DNA of 10,615 bases from Hepatocystis sp. ex Piliocolobus tephrosceles (lineage: Eukaryota; Apicomplexa; Aconoidasida; Haemosporida; Plasmodiidae), in assembly GCA_902459845.2 (NCBI GenBank), contig CABPSV020000681.1:1-10615 (forward strand), in the 5' to 3' direction. Both the position numbers and the translations under genes were made by a program. Below are positions 1 through 8,631 of this stretch, one piece after another. The first letter of the stretch is position 1. Each line of letters opens with the position of its first letter. Below the pieces are notes generated by a model. The model saw nothing but the letters and a program-made list of their open reading frames with translations, did no database searches and was not told where the DNA came from.

Positions 1-70
1 ATGTATATATGTATGTATGTATATATGTATGTATATATGTATGTATGTATATATGTATGTATGTATGCAC
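1..70. repeat. TATG/TATA tetranucleotide microsatellite
   Basis: The first 70 bases alternate TATG and TATA units almost without interruption. The overlapping open frames here (Met-Tyr-Val/Ile-Cys repeats) are a by-product of the repeat and are not called as genes. Seen directly. Confidence 0.9.
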
Positions 71-287
71 AGCTTTTTGGCTATCTATCCGTTCGCCTAT
101 TCGCCTGTTATTCTTTTATATCACTCGAATGTCTGCTTATTTGCAATTTATTATTTATATATTTTTTTTTATTTTATTAAAAATATTCACAATTTATTAT
201 ACTTTATTCGTACATTTAAATACGAATGTTGTAAGTAGATAAAAACAAAACTTGTATGAGCGTTCATACTTTCATTTTTATGTATAA

Positions 288-400
288 TTATATACATATA
301 TACATATATATATGTATATATATGTATGTATTTATACGTATTATAAAATATTTATACGATATATATGCACATATATGCGTATATATGTATTTATATTACA
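288..400. repeat. TA/GTA/CATA dinucleotide-tetranucleotide microsatellite
   Basis: Degenerate ATATAC/ATATGTAT repeats, partly self-complementary (ATATACATATAT beside ATATGTATATAT). A 66-codon Tyr/Ile/Met frame spans this and reads as repeat-derived. Seen directly. Confidence 0.8.
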
Positions 401-892
401 TAGATGTAAGCACCTTATTACATTTTGTTCTTTTTACATATTATATATTTTTATAAATGGGTTGCAAACAAATTAAATAAAAAAATATAAAAATATAAAA
501 AAAAAAAAAAAAGAAAAAGTTATTTTATTGTTTTTGAATTTTATTATTCTTTAAATACGTGCAAAATAAAAGATTGTATTGATTTTTATAGCGCTTAGTT
601 TTTGTTATTTGCACAAAAATGATTAGTGAATGAAAAAAAAAAAAAAAAAAAAAAAAAAAATTCAAAAAAAAAAAATATGCAACTTTACAAAGTTACTATT
701 TAAACTCAAACTATAATGAAATATGGATGTATAAACAAAATAAATGCGCAAGTAATTTATGAAATGTCTATACAAATTTTGTTATATAAATTGAAGTAAA
801 AAAAAAAGAAAAACAATAAATAAATATATATATATATTTATATATTGTGTTTATAGCTACACGCGTGTATTGATATGTAAGCATATATGTAC

Positions 893-958
893 ATTTGCAC
901 AATTGTTTGTATGTATATTTATATATATGTATATATATGTATGTATATGTAAGCATAT
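893..958. repeat. TATG/TATA microsatellite with a repeated 14-mer flank
   Basis: TATGTATA-type repeat. The 14-mer ATATGTAAGCATAT occurs at 873-886 and again at 945-958, bracketing the repeat. Just upstream, at 858-867, is the palindrome ACACGCGTGT, one of the few CG-containing spots in this region. Confidence 0.7.
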
Positions 959-1199
959 TCATACGCAATATATCATTCAAGTTATATGTCAGTTTTTATT
1001 TATATTCCTCTATAACCAACTGATAAAAAGTATTTAAATTTTCAAAATAACACAAAATAATATTTTCTTACAAATACATGTTTACTTTTTTATTGAGCGT
1101 CTAAAATATAATCTTATGACGATCTTTGCAATATATTTATTTTATTATTTTTTTTACTTTAATAATTTTCAATAAAAAAATTAAGTTTTTTATTTTTTT

Positions 1200-1276
1200 A
1201 TTTTTTATTTTTTATTTTTTATTTTTTATTTAATTATTATTTTTTTTTTTTATTTAATTATTATTTTTTTTTTTTT
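1200..1276. repeat. ATTTTTT heptamers followed by a 24/25-bp tandem duplication
   Basis: Four perfect ATTTTTT units occupy 1200-1227. They are followed by two copies of ATTTAATTATTA plus a T run: 1228-1251 with 12 T and 1252-1276 with 13 T. Looks like replication slippage. Confidence 0.85.
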
Positions 1277-1302
1277 ATTGAAATAGGTAAATCTTTTCTT
1301 TT

Positions 1303-1324
1303 CCCCTTTACATCCCCTCCCCCC
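1303..1324 (-). other. C-tract cluster (G-tracts on the minus strand)
   Basis: C runs at 1303-1306 (4), 1314-1317 (4) and 1319-1324 (6) follow a pyrimidine-rich stretch and precede a 48-base poly(A). On the minus strand this gives three G-tracts of four or more within 22 bases, unusual in so A+T-rich a sequence. Three tracts fall short of a classical four-tract quadruplex. Confidence 0.6.
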
Positions 1325-1328
1325 AACA

Positions 1329-1380
<52 letters not shown>

Positions 1381-1703
1381 ACATAAACATATCAACATAT
1401 AAACCTACACATATTTGTATGCTAATTAATCATAAAAGTATATGTTGTTGCTTATTTTTATGTAGGAAAATAGGCCAACATTTTTAAAAGATATTTGTCT
1501 AATATAAAAAAAAAAAAAAAAATGTTACAACTTACCTTGTTTATTTGTGCATTTTATTTTTTTAAAATTATTTAATCTGATTATTTGCACTGTATAATGA
1601 ATCATTAAAATATATGTGAGTTAATATTGTTTTTAGCACATTACCATTTTTTTTTTTTTTTTTTTTCTTTTTTTTTACTGTTAGGTTTAGCATTATATAA
1701 ATA

Positions 1704-1711
1704 TGCATGCA
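1704..1711. promoter_or_regulatory. TGCATGCA palindrome, possible ApiAP2 site
   Basis: Exact TGCATGCA lies inside ATATGCATGCATAT. In Plasmodium this octamer is the reported binding motif of the sporozoite factor AP2-Sp. That is family knowledge; occupancy here is inference. It sits about 2 kb upstream of the asparagine synthetase-like start, so it could equally serve a gene off the left edge or nothing. Confidence 0.3.
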
Positions 1712-2035
1712 TATTTATGTATATATTTTTGTATGCACATTTATATGTTTATATTTATAAAAAGAAAATTTTGGAATAAATGCATAAAATAAAAAAAAAA
1801 AAAATGAGATGTTTATTTTTTTTCTAAATAGACATATATCAGTAAAATATTAAAAAAAAAAAAAAAAAAAAAAAAATATATTTGAGTAGTTCACTTTAAA
1901 AGTTGCTCATTTTGTTAGGATGTATAAAAACTTTGGAGAGTTGCACGTGCGTGAACATTTTTATTTTAACACATAACGTACTTAAGAATTTTCAACAAAA
2001 CAAAAACCTTCCGTATTTGTACACCACATACAAAT

Positions 2036-2120
2036 TCATTTAATACTTAAAAAAAAATTTATATATATATATATATGTATATATGTAAATGTATGTATAT
2101 ATACACATATTTATGTATAT
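2036..2120. repeat. (TA)n / TATG microsatellite
   Basis: ATATATATATATATGTATATATG-type run grading into GTATGTATATATACACATAT. No gene content seen. Confidence 0.75.
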
Positions 2121-2270
2121 GTACCAATTTTTATAGAACAAAAACCAACTGGATATACATTTTTTTCATATCACTATTTAACTGTTTTCCTTTTTTTATT
2201 TTTACATTTTAACAAATGTATTATAGCAATATATCATTTATAAAGTTGTTATAATTCCTTCTTCTGCTTT

Positions 2271-2303
<33 letters not shown>

Positions 2304-2406
2304 TTATACATATTATTAACGTGTTACGTGCCACAAGCATATTCACTTTTTAATATTTTTATTTTTTATTTTATAAGATCATTGAATTTAAAAAAAAAAA
2401 AAAAAA

Positions 2407-2434
2407 GTGTGACAAAATGTGACAAAATGTTACA
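2407..2434. repeat. TGTGACAAAA short tandem repeat
   Basis: Two tandem copies of TGTGACAAAA followed by the variant TGTTACAAA, directly after a poly(A) run. Short and probably slippage-derived. Confidence 0.65.
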
Positions 2435-2766
2435 AATTTATTAAAATGTTGATTAAAACTTTGATTAAAAGTTATTAATGTTATTTTCTTATTTTTTTCC
2501 CCTTCCCCTCGTTTTATGCTACAACTTTTATATTATAGTTAAAATAAAATGAACATCATACAAAATTAAAAAAAAAGTAACATACCCTTAGGTGTAACAA
2601 GAACAAGTTATAAACACACATGTATATAAATAAAAAAAAAAAAAAAAAAAAAAAAAGTCATGATCATGCTCTGTTTTTTGATATATTTATATATACATGA
2701 AGATGAAGGTTCAGTAAAAAATACCCGTAACATATAAATAAAATATTATATTAAAATGATGACAGT

Positions 2767-2792
2767 TATATATATATATATATATATATATA
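2767..2792. repeat. (TA)13 microsatellite
   Basis: Uninterrupted TA dinucleotides over 26 bases. Perfect, so likely length-polymorphic. Confidence 0.9.
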
Positions 2793-3020
2793 TTTACTTA
2801 CAATTTTACTCAATAGTTAGTGCTTAACGAATGTTTATCACTTTTTTAAAATGCTTCTTCACAGTTGTAACAGACTTAGGCGATTAACAAAAAATAAACC
2901 AAATTTTAAGCAAATATAATATACATACAAATACTAACAAAATTAACTAAATAGTGAAAAAAGGGGGGAAAAAAATTTATGTTAAAACAGAAATTTTATA
3001 CATAAAAAGTTAATTCATTT

Positions 3021-3041
3021 GTCAGTCGTCAGTTATCAGTT
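3021..3041. repeat. Degenerate 7-bp triplet repeat
   Basis: GTCAGTC, GTCAGTT and ATCAGTT follow one another without a gap. Three diverged 7-bp units, no known role. Confidence 0.5.
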
Positions 3042-3210
3042 GTTTTTACATTTTCATTTTTTTTTTTATTTTTATTACATTTATAACAATAATGATTTTT
3101 ACTGTATTCAATGATTTATTAATGGTATATTTTATTAATAATAAAAATGGCTATTTATATTTTTTTATTTTAAACATTTTTTAAACTGTTTATTAATTAT
3201 TAATATGAAA

Positions 3211-3241
<31 letters not shown>

Positions 3242-3247
3242 GGGCGG

Positions 3248-3295
3248 AAGGAAGGAAGAAAAGAAAAAAAAAAAAAATAGGTGCATTCCTTCCTT
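3248..3295. repeat. 10-bp inverted repeat in a purine-rich island
   Basis: AAGGAAGGAA at 3248-3257 is exactly complementary to TTCCTTCCTT at 3286-3295, with a 28-base spacer. The spacer ends in GGTGCA (3280-3285), which resembles the GTGCA core bound by some Plasmodium AP2 factors. About 420 bases upstream of the ASNSD1-like start codon. A regulatory role is inference. Confidence 0.45.
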
Positions 3296-3512
3296 TGATT
3301 AACTAAGTTGTTCATACATCTAAATATATATGCATATAAAAAAAATATACTCTAACAAAATCGTATTAAAAAAAAAGCGTATATACAAAAAAAATAAAAT
3401 AAAATGGAAACTGTTTCTATATAGGCTTTTTTTTTTACCATATATATTTTTTATTCGATCTTAGCATTCATAATGTTGAACAAAAATATAAGCATAGTAA
3501 TATTAAAAAAAA

Positions 3513-3570
3513 AAAATAAAATAAAATAAATAAATAAATGAACAAATAAATGAATAAATGAACAAATAAA
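3513..3570. repeat. AAAT/GAAT/GAAC tetranucleotide repeat
   Basis: Degenerate AAATAAATGAACAAATAAATGA-like tetranucleotide array in the presumed 5' leader of the downstream gene. Any transcript through here would meet several short ATG-initiated frames. Confidence 0.65.
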
Positions 3571-3707
3571 AAAAAAGTACATGATTATAAGGATGTTACA
3601 TATTTATTACCACATGGTTAAATATGTACCTACCATAAACATAAAATAATATACATACGTATATGTACATATATAAAAATAAAAACATGATACTATAACT
3701 TTCCAAA

Positions 3708-5169
3708 ATGAACAATTTTATGTTTCGTATAAAAAGTAACTACGAACAAGTTAACGAAGAGATACAAAACGTTTTTTATAAAAATTTTTCTGAATATAGT
3801 AATAATAAAGTAAAAAATGATAGATATATATTAACAGATCATTATATAAATAACTATATTTTACCTTTTTTGTTTAAACAAAAAAATAAAAACAATTTAT
3901 TTAAGCATGTTATATGTGAAATAGACATAACAGGTGCTGAAAAAAATAATGTTACATTAAATGGAAATAATAAAAAAGTACTAAATGTAGAATTTTATGC
4001 ATCGGATATATTTTTTAATAATATTAATACTACTGATTATAAAATTATAACAAATAATAATAATAAATGTATATACAAAGAATATAAAATAAAAAATAAA
4101 AGTGTTTTATTAGTTTATGGAAATGTAATTAATAATAATATTTATAACAAAAAAGAAAGCAGTAATAAAAAATGTCAAAATACAGTGGAAGACTTATTTA
4201 ATTATATACAGAAAAATAAAAACCAGTTAAGCACAGCTTTAAAGAATATAGAAGGGAGTTTTATTATAATTTATTTACATTATGACGATAGCAACAGTAG
4301 CAGCAACAGTAGCAGCAACAGTAACAGCAGCAGCAGTAGTAACAATAACAGGAACAATAAATTAAGTTTTTTTTTTTTTAATGACAATATCGGTATGAAG
4401 TCGCTAGTTTTTTTTGCTGAAAAAAATTCAATTATATTAACAAATACATATGGACAATTTATAAATTATAATTTTAATTTTATTCCTTATACAGACCCTA
4501 TAAAAAATAAAAATTATTTCATTTTTGATAAAAATTCAGTGCAAACTAATTTTAATTTAATTAATAATAATTGTATTTGTGAAAACGAAGAAAATATATT
4601 GTTAGAAAATATTATTACTTGTTCATATAAAAAAGCAAATATTATTGAAAAAAAAAAATATAATTACAAAAGTATTAATCACAAAATTGGATTACATATA
4701 AATCCATTATATATCTATAATTTATGTCTTTATGAAAATGGGAAAATTAATATAAATAATATAAAAAAAAAAAATTCTATATACACTAGTGTTTGTACTG
4801 ATAGTACTATCACTACTAACACTAACCAACTGCAGTGGACCAAATTTACGCTTAGAAAAAATTTTGAAAATATATTAAACTATTTCGAAAAATATAATTT
4901 TTTTAATATAATAAATAAAAAACAACAAACTTGCTTAAAAGCTAAAATTGAATATTTGATTGATATAAAAACATGGTATGATAATAGTAGAAAAATAATA
5001 ACAGAGGATGATAAAAATAAATGTATATTTACTGAAACGAAGTTAAATAATATATTTATATGTTTATATTTAATGATGTTAAATCATGTTATTAAAACAA
5101 AAATTGAACAGTTTTTCCTGAACCGTTCAGAAAAAAATGATGTAACTAGCGAAACAGAAAATGCATTAC

Positions 5170-5201
<32 letters not shown>

Positions 5202-8066
5202 ATTGGTATATTATTTTCTGGTGGAATAGACTCTACTTTATTAACAATTTTAACTATTCGCAATTTTTTTTCTTTTTATAAAGATGGTTTCATCGAATTA
5301 ATTAATGTAGTTTTTGATAAAAATGCAATAGATAGATATACTGCCTTAATTTCTTATGAACAAATCATACAATATTTTCCAAAAAATGATATCAGATTAG
5401 TTCTTATTGACGTGTCAGCAAAAGAATTACTAAAATACGAAAACATAATTTATTCAACTATTTCACCTAATAATACTATAATGGATTATAATATATCCTC
5501 TGCTTTGTTTTTTGCTAACATGGGAAAAGGCTATATATGTTCACGTAATTATTTTGAAATACTTGAGTGGAAAAACATAAAAGAAAAGGTGTCTTCTTTT
5601 CTTAACGTGTACATGTACAATGATACCAGTGCTGCTAATGATGGTTATACTGATAAGGAAAAAAAAAAAAAAAATGATGATGGTGGCTGTTTTAACTTGA
5701 GTACTAGGGACAGTATGGGGAAAATAGAACAGGTTGGGATGGAACAAATTGGGATGGAACAGGTTGGGATGGAACAAATTGGGATGGAACAGGTTGGGAT
5801 GGAACAGGTTGGGATGGAACAGGTTGGGATGGAACAAGTTGGGATGGAACAAGTTGGGATGGAACAAGTTGGGATGGAACAAGTTGGGATGGAACAGGTT
5901 GGGATGGAACAAGTTGGGATGGAACAGGTTGGGATGGAACAGGTTGGGATGGAACAAATTGGGATGGAACAGGTTGGGATGGAACAAGTTGGGATGGAAC
6001 AAGTTAAGATGGAACAAGTTAAGATGGAACAAGTTAAGATGGAACAAGTTAAGATGGAACAAGTTAAGATGGAACAAGTTAAGGAAGAACAAGCAAAAAT
6101 AAAAAAAAATTATGGTGACATATGTACAAATTATTCGGTTGAAAAAAAAAAAAAAAAATGTAGTGTTTGTAAATATATTATGAATATTAACTGTGTTCAT
6201 AAATGTTGTGCCTTATGTTGTAATAAATTGAGATTTATATTTTACCATGAATTTGGTGTAACTAAAGAAGAAACCAATCTACCCTGCTCATATAATATTC
6301 AGTATGAACAAAACAAACAACAGTACCATAAAGAAGAACAAAATAAATATACAGGTTTGTATGAAATACAATATAATCCTACCAGTGGTAATAAATGTAT
6401 ATATTTATTAATTAAAAAAAATAAAATTTTAATTAACTTTCCGTTGTTTCAAAAATGTAGTGTACACAAAGAAAAGTTATATGATTATAAAAAAATTGAC
6501 TATTTGTTTTTTAATTTTAATAAAGAATTGGAACGGGAAAAGCAAAAACAGCAGAGGCAGGAACAGGGGCAGGAACAGGAGCCGGAGCAAGAGCAAGAGC
6601 AAGAGCAAGAGCAAGAGCAAGAGCAAGAGCAAGAGCAGGGGCAGCGAGAAAAGAAACAACTACATATGTTTGATTCCCCAACCTCAAACAATATAATCGT
6701 TAATTACCAGAGCAACATAAATAATATGCTAAACGAAAATAATTATATAAATGTAAACAAAAAATATGTAGGTATACATAATGACAAAGAAAACGAAATT
6801 AACAATTTTATAAAAAAAAAAGAACAAGTATCTTTAATCGAATGGACCAATATAAATAACAAATTATATTCAAAAAAAGATAAAAAAATGTTTTCTGAAA
6901 ATTTCATAAAAAAAATAGTTGATAAGGATAATATTTGTGTAAATAAATTACAAAATTTATTCTTGTCAAAAAATAAAATTATGAAAAAGGAATCGAAAAA
7001 TGAACCAAGGGTTGAAATGAAAACTCAAACGACTGGCGAACCAAAAGTTGAAACACATGACAATACAAACCGTAATAGACAAAAAAAAAATTGCTTTTTT
7101 ATTGAAACAAGTACCGAACAAAACGAGAATAACTTAAACTATTTAAATAATAATTTATATACTTTTATATATACACAAAATGGTAAAAATTTGTATGAAT
7201 GTAATCATAAATTATTGATAATAGGTAGCGGTGCTGATGAATTACATGGTGGGTATTACAGACAAAATAACATTAGTATATATAACTTAAATAAATCAGG
7301 CTATGATGATTTTAAAATGAACGAAATGGTAAAAGATGTTAAAAGAATATGGAATCGAAATTTATACAGAGATGATCGTATTATTACTTTTACAAGTAAA
7401 TCAAATAAAGAAATATTTTATCCATACTTAGATATAAAATTAATACAACTAATATTTTTAATTTCATTTTATTTGATTGAGCGACCTATTGAAAGTTCTT
7501 TTGAGTTAAATGATCAGAAAAGTATCAGTAATACAACATTTACTTATCCAAGTCTAATCGAATCGAAAACATCGGACTTTATTAATAAACGAAAAATAAA
7601 ATATACAAATGAAATTTATACTATAAATAACAGTACTACTACAGATGAAACTCCTATTACGGATAATCTTTCCACATGTAATGGAAATAATAATACAACA
7701 CTACTATTCAGTGAAATGTTAAAACAAACTAGTATAACCGAAAGAGAGCAAGAAAACACAAAAAATGATGTAAATATGTTTTCTTCTTTTTTTTTAAATA
7801 CAAACATGGAAAAATGTTATAAGTTATATAAAAATATAAAAATGTACAAAATAAATAAATGGATTTTAAGAATGGCTATATATTTTTTAAATTTTGAAGA
7901 ATTAATGTTTTTTAAAAAAAAGGCTATTCAATTTGGTTCCAAATCAAAATGTATAAAAAAATATATGACTAGCGAACTTATACACTCGCTTAATCTTGAT
8001 CAGCAGTTATTTGATATTAATAATGACAAAAAAAAAGGAAGCGACTTTTATGACCTGTTATGTTGA
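3708..8066 (+). CDS. Asparagine synthetase domain-containing protein, ASNSD1-like, with large low-complexity inserts
   Basis: Single uninterrupted frame of 1452 residues; human ASNSD1 is about 640. Core blocks in order: a degenerate class-II amidotransferase-like region (YGNV about 137-140, IEGSF 181-185, NDNIGMKSL 225-233), the ATP-pyrophosphatase PP-loop SGGIDST (504-510), LINVVFD (531-537), RPLD-like SPNNTIMD (586-593), SGADE (1174-1178), RNLYRDDR (1217-1224), YPYLD (1238-1242) and AIQFGSK (1406-1412). The order and the RDDR and QFGSK blocks point to ASNSD1 rather than classical asparagine synthetase. The start is the first ATG after an in-frame TAA 12 bases upstream (3696-3698); Met5 is an alternative. 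Two oddities: no MCG amino terminus, so no nucleophilic Cys2, and Ser1174 where AsnB has its catalytic Glu (GEG[A/S]DE). Inserts: Ser-rich 195-212, poly-Lys 489-497, about 612-1150, and Ser/Thr/Asn-rich about 1261-1366. Glutamine-dependent asparagine synthesis is doubtful. Family is confident, function unknown. Confidence 0.9.
4291..4344 (+). repeat. AGC/AAC trinucleotide repeat coding for Ser/Asn
   Basis: Codes for a Ser/Asn-only stretch at about residues 195-214 of the ASNSD1-like protein. It falls between the conserved IEGSFIIIYL strand and the FFFFNDNIGMKSL strand, probably a surface loop. Codons are mostly AGC, AGT and AAC, richer in G+C than the surrounding gene. Confidence 0.85.
5170..5198 (+). 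repeat. A29 run encoding poly-lysine next to the PP-loop
   Basis: Twenty-nine consecutive A bases inside the coding frame encode Lys489-Lys497, six residues before Ser504 of SGGIDST. The frame stays open only if this run has its true length; conserved ASNSD1 motifs on both sides in one frame support the assembled length. Confidence 0.9.
5721..6095 (+). repeat. 15-bp tandem repeat, 25 units, coding for GMEQV/KMEQV pentapeptides
   Basis: Unit GGGATGGAACARRTT. Order: one KIEQV (5721), eighteen GMEQ[V/I] (5736-6005), five identical KMEQV (6006-6080) and one KEEQA (6081-6095), giving residues 672-796. Third-position variants (CAG GTT, CAA GTT, CAA ATT) form blocks, which shows local duplication. 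The unit is near 47% G+C in an otherwise very A+T-rich gene. Because 15 is a multiple of three, other frames also stay open here (GWNKL forward, NLFHP reverse); they are shadows. Confidence 0.97.
6159..6233 (+). other. Cys/His cluster, putative zinc-binding motif inside the ASNSD1-like protein
   Basis: Residues 818-842 contain Cys818, Cys821, Cys829, His831, Cys833, Cys834, Cys837 and Cys838. Spacing from Cys818 is C-x2-C-x7-C-x-H-x2-C-x2-C-C, followed by Lys840 and Arg842. This spacing is like that of the plant SHI/STY zinc finger and similar CxxC...CxxCC knuckles. Zinc binding is inference. It lies in the large insert, straight after the pentapeptide repeat and a short Lys run. Confidence 0.55.
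6558..6644 (+). repeat. GAGCAA hexanucleotide repeat coding for (Glu-Gln)n
   Basis: Eight perfect GAGCAA units (6585-6632) plus GAGCAG, flanked by degenerate CAGGAACAGG copies, encode an Gln/Glu-only region at about residues 951-979. Uses GAG and CAG codons seldom seen elsewhere in this gene. Highly charged and probably disordered or coiled. Confidence 0.92.
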
Positions 8067-8088
8067 AAGAGTAAGCGCATTCGAAATA

Positions 8089-8112
8089 ACACACACACAC
8101 ACACGTACCTAC

Positions 8113-8146
<34 letters not shown>
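8089..8146. repeat. (AC)8 and (TA)n compound microsatellite
   Basis: Perfect AC dinucleotides at 8089-8104, then CGTACCTACG, then TA dinucleotides from 8114 to 8146. Starts 23 bases after the ASNSD1-like stop codon, so it is probably in the 3' untranslated region. Confidence 0.9.
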
Positions 8147-8150
<4 letters not shown>

Positions 8151-8473
8151 ATGTATACTTATTTTATATTTTTCTTTTTTTTTTTTCCTTTATACCTGGT
8201 TTTAACCAAATAATTTTATATATTTTACTTTAAAAAAAAAAAAAAAAAACACTTTTTAATGTAACTACTTTTGAATATATAACCTTTTTTCAATATATAC
8301 AATAGTGTATATCTTTTTTTTTTTTTTTGTTTGTCTAATTTTGTTTTTTTTCTGTGTAGATACGTACGTAAAAAAAAATAAATATACTAATAAAAAAAAC
8401 TTGAGCAATCAATTCCAGTGTTTGCATAAATAATTAAAAATTTTTACAATTAATTAAAAAAGCTGAATGGTTA

Positions 8474-8574
<101 letters not shown>

Positions 8575-8585
8575 TATACGTATAT

Positions 8586-8630
8586 TAGCTAGCTACTTAC
8601 CTAGATAGCTACCTATATAGCTAACTAACA
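8586..8630. repeat. TANN tetranucleotide array with four TAGCTA palindromes
   Basis: TAGC, TACC, TAGA and TAAC units in register. TAGCTA occurs at 8586-8591, 8590-8595, 8606-8611 and 8618-8623. TAGCTA fits the reported consensus of the ookinete factor AP2-O, but the location between two 3' ends argues for a plain repeat. Confidence 0.75.
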
Positions 8631-8631
8631 A

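Larger units (their letters stand above)
71..3707. other. Long AT-rich region without a supportable gene
   Basis: About 3.6 kb upstream of the asparagine synthetase-like gene. On both strands I find only short open frames, mostly read through TATG/TATA repeats. There are many homopolymer runs, for example A at 1330-1377 (48), T at 2273-2301 (29), and A runs near 632-660, 1853-1876 and 3220-3240. No tRNA, rRNA or recognisable U1, U2, U4, U5 or U6 core sequence was seen. The length suits a 5' region plus the flank of a gene off the left edge. A multi-exon gene with tiny exons, or an unfamiliar non-coding RNA, cannot be excluded by eye. Confidence 0.7.

Noticed and set aside
9..456. Open frames of 66-77 codons rich in Met, Tyr, Val and Cys
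   Set aside because: They are translations of TATG/TATA microsatellites in several frames, with no domain and no normal codon texture.
1528..1540. U1 snRNA 5' end, because ACTTACCTT is present
   Set aside because: Only the donor-complementary bases match; no following U1 stem or Sm site is visible.
2755..2830. Box C/D snoRNA, because ATGATGA occurs at 2755
   Set aside because: No CTGA box at suitable spacing, and the interior is a (TA)n run.
3300..3707. Upstream exon supplying an MCG amidotransferase start, or an upstream frame like the prefoldin-like ASDURF of human ASNSD1 mRNA
   Set aside because: I found no ATG-TGY-GGN in this stretch and no frame of useful length; only short ATG frames in repeats.
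5541..6200. 219-codon minus-strand frame and 122-codon plus-strand frame over the pentapeptide repeat
   Set aside because: A 15-bp unit keeps every frame open if one unit lacks a stop. Conserved ASNSD1 motifs on both sides belong to the main plus-strand frame.
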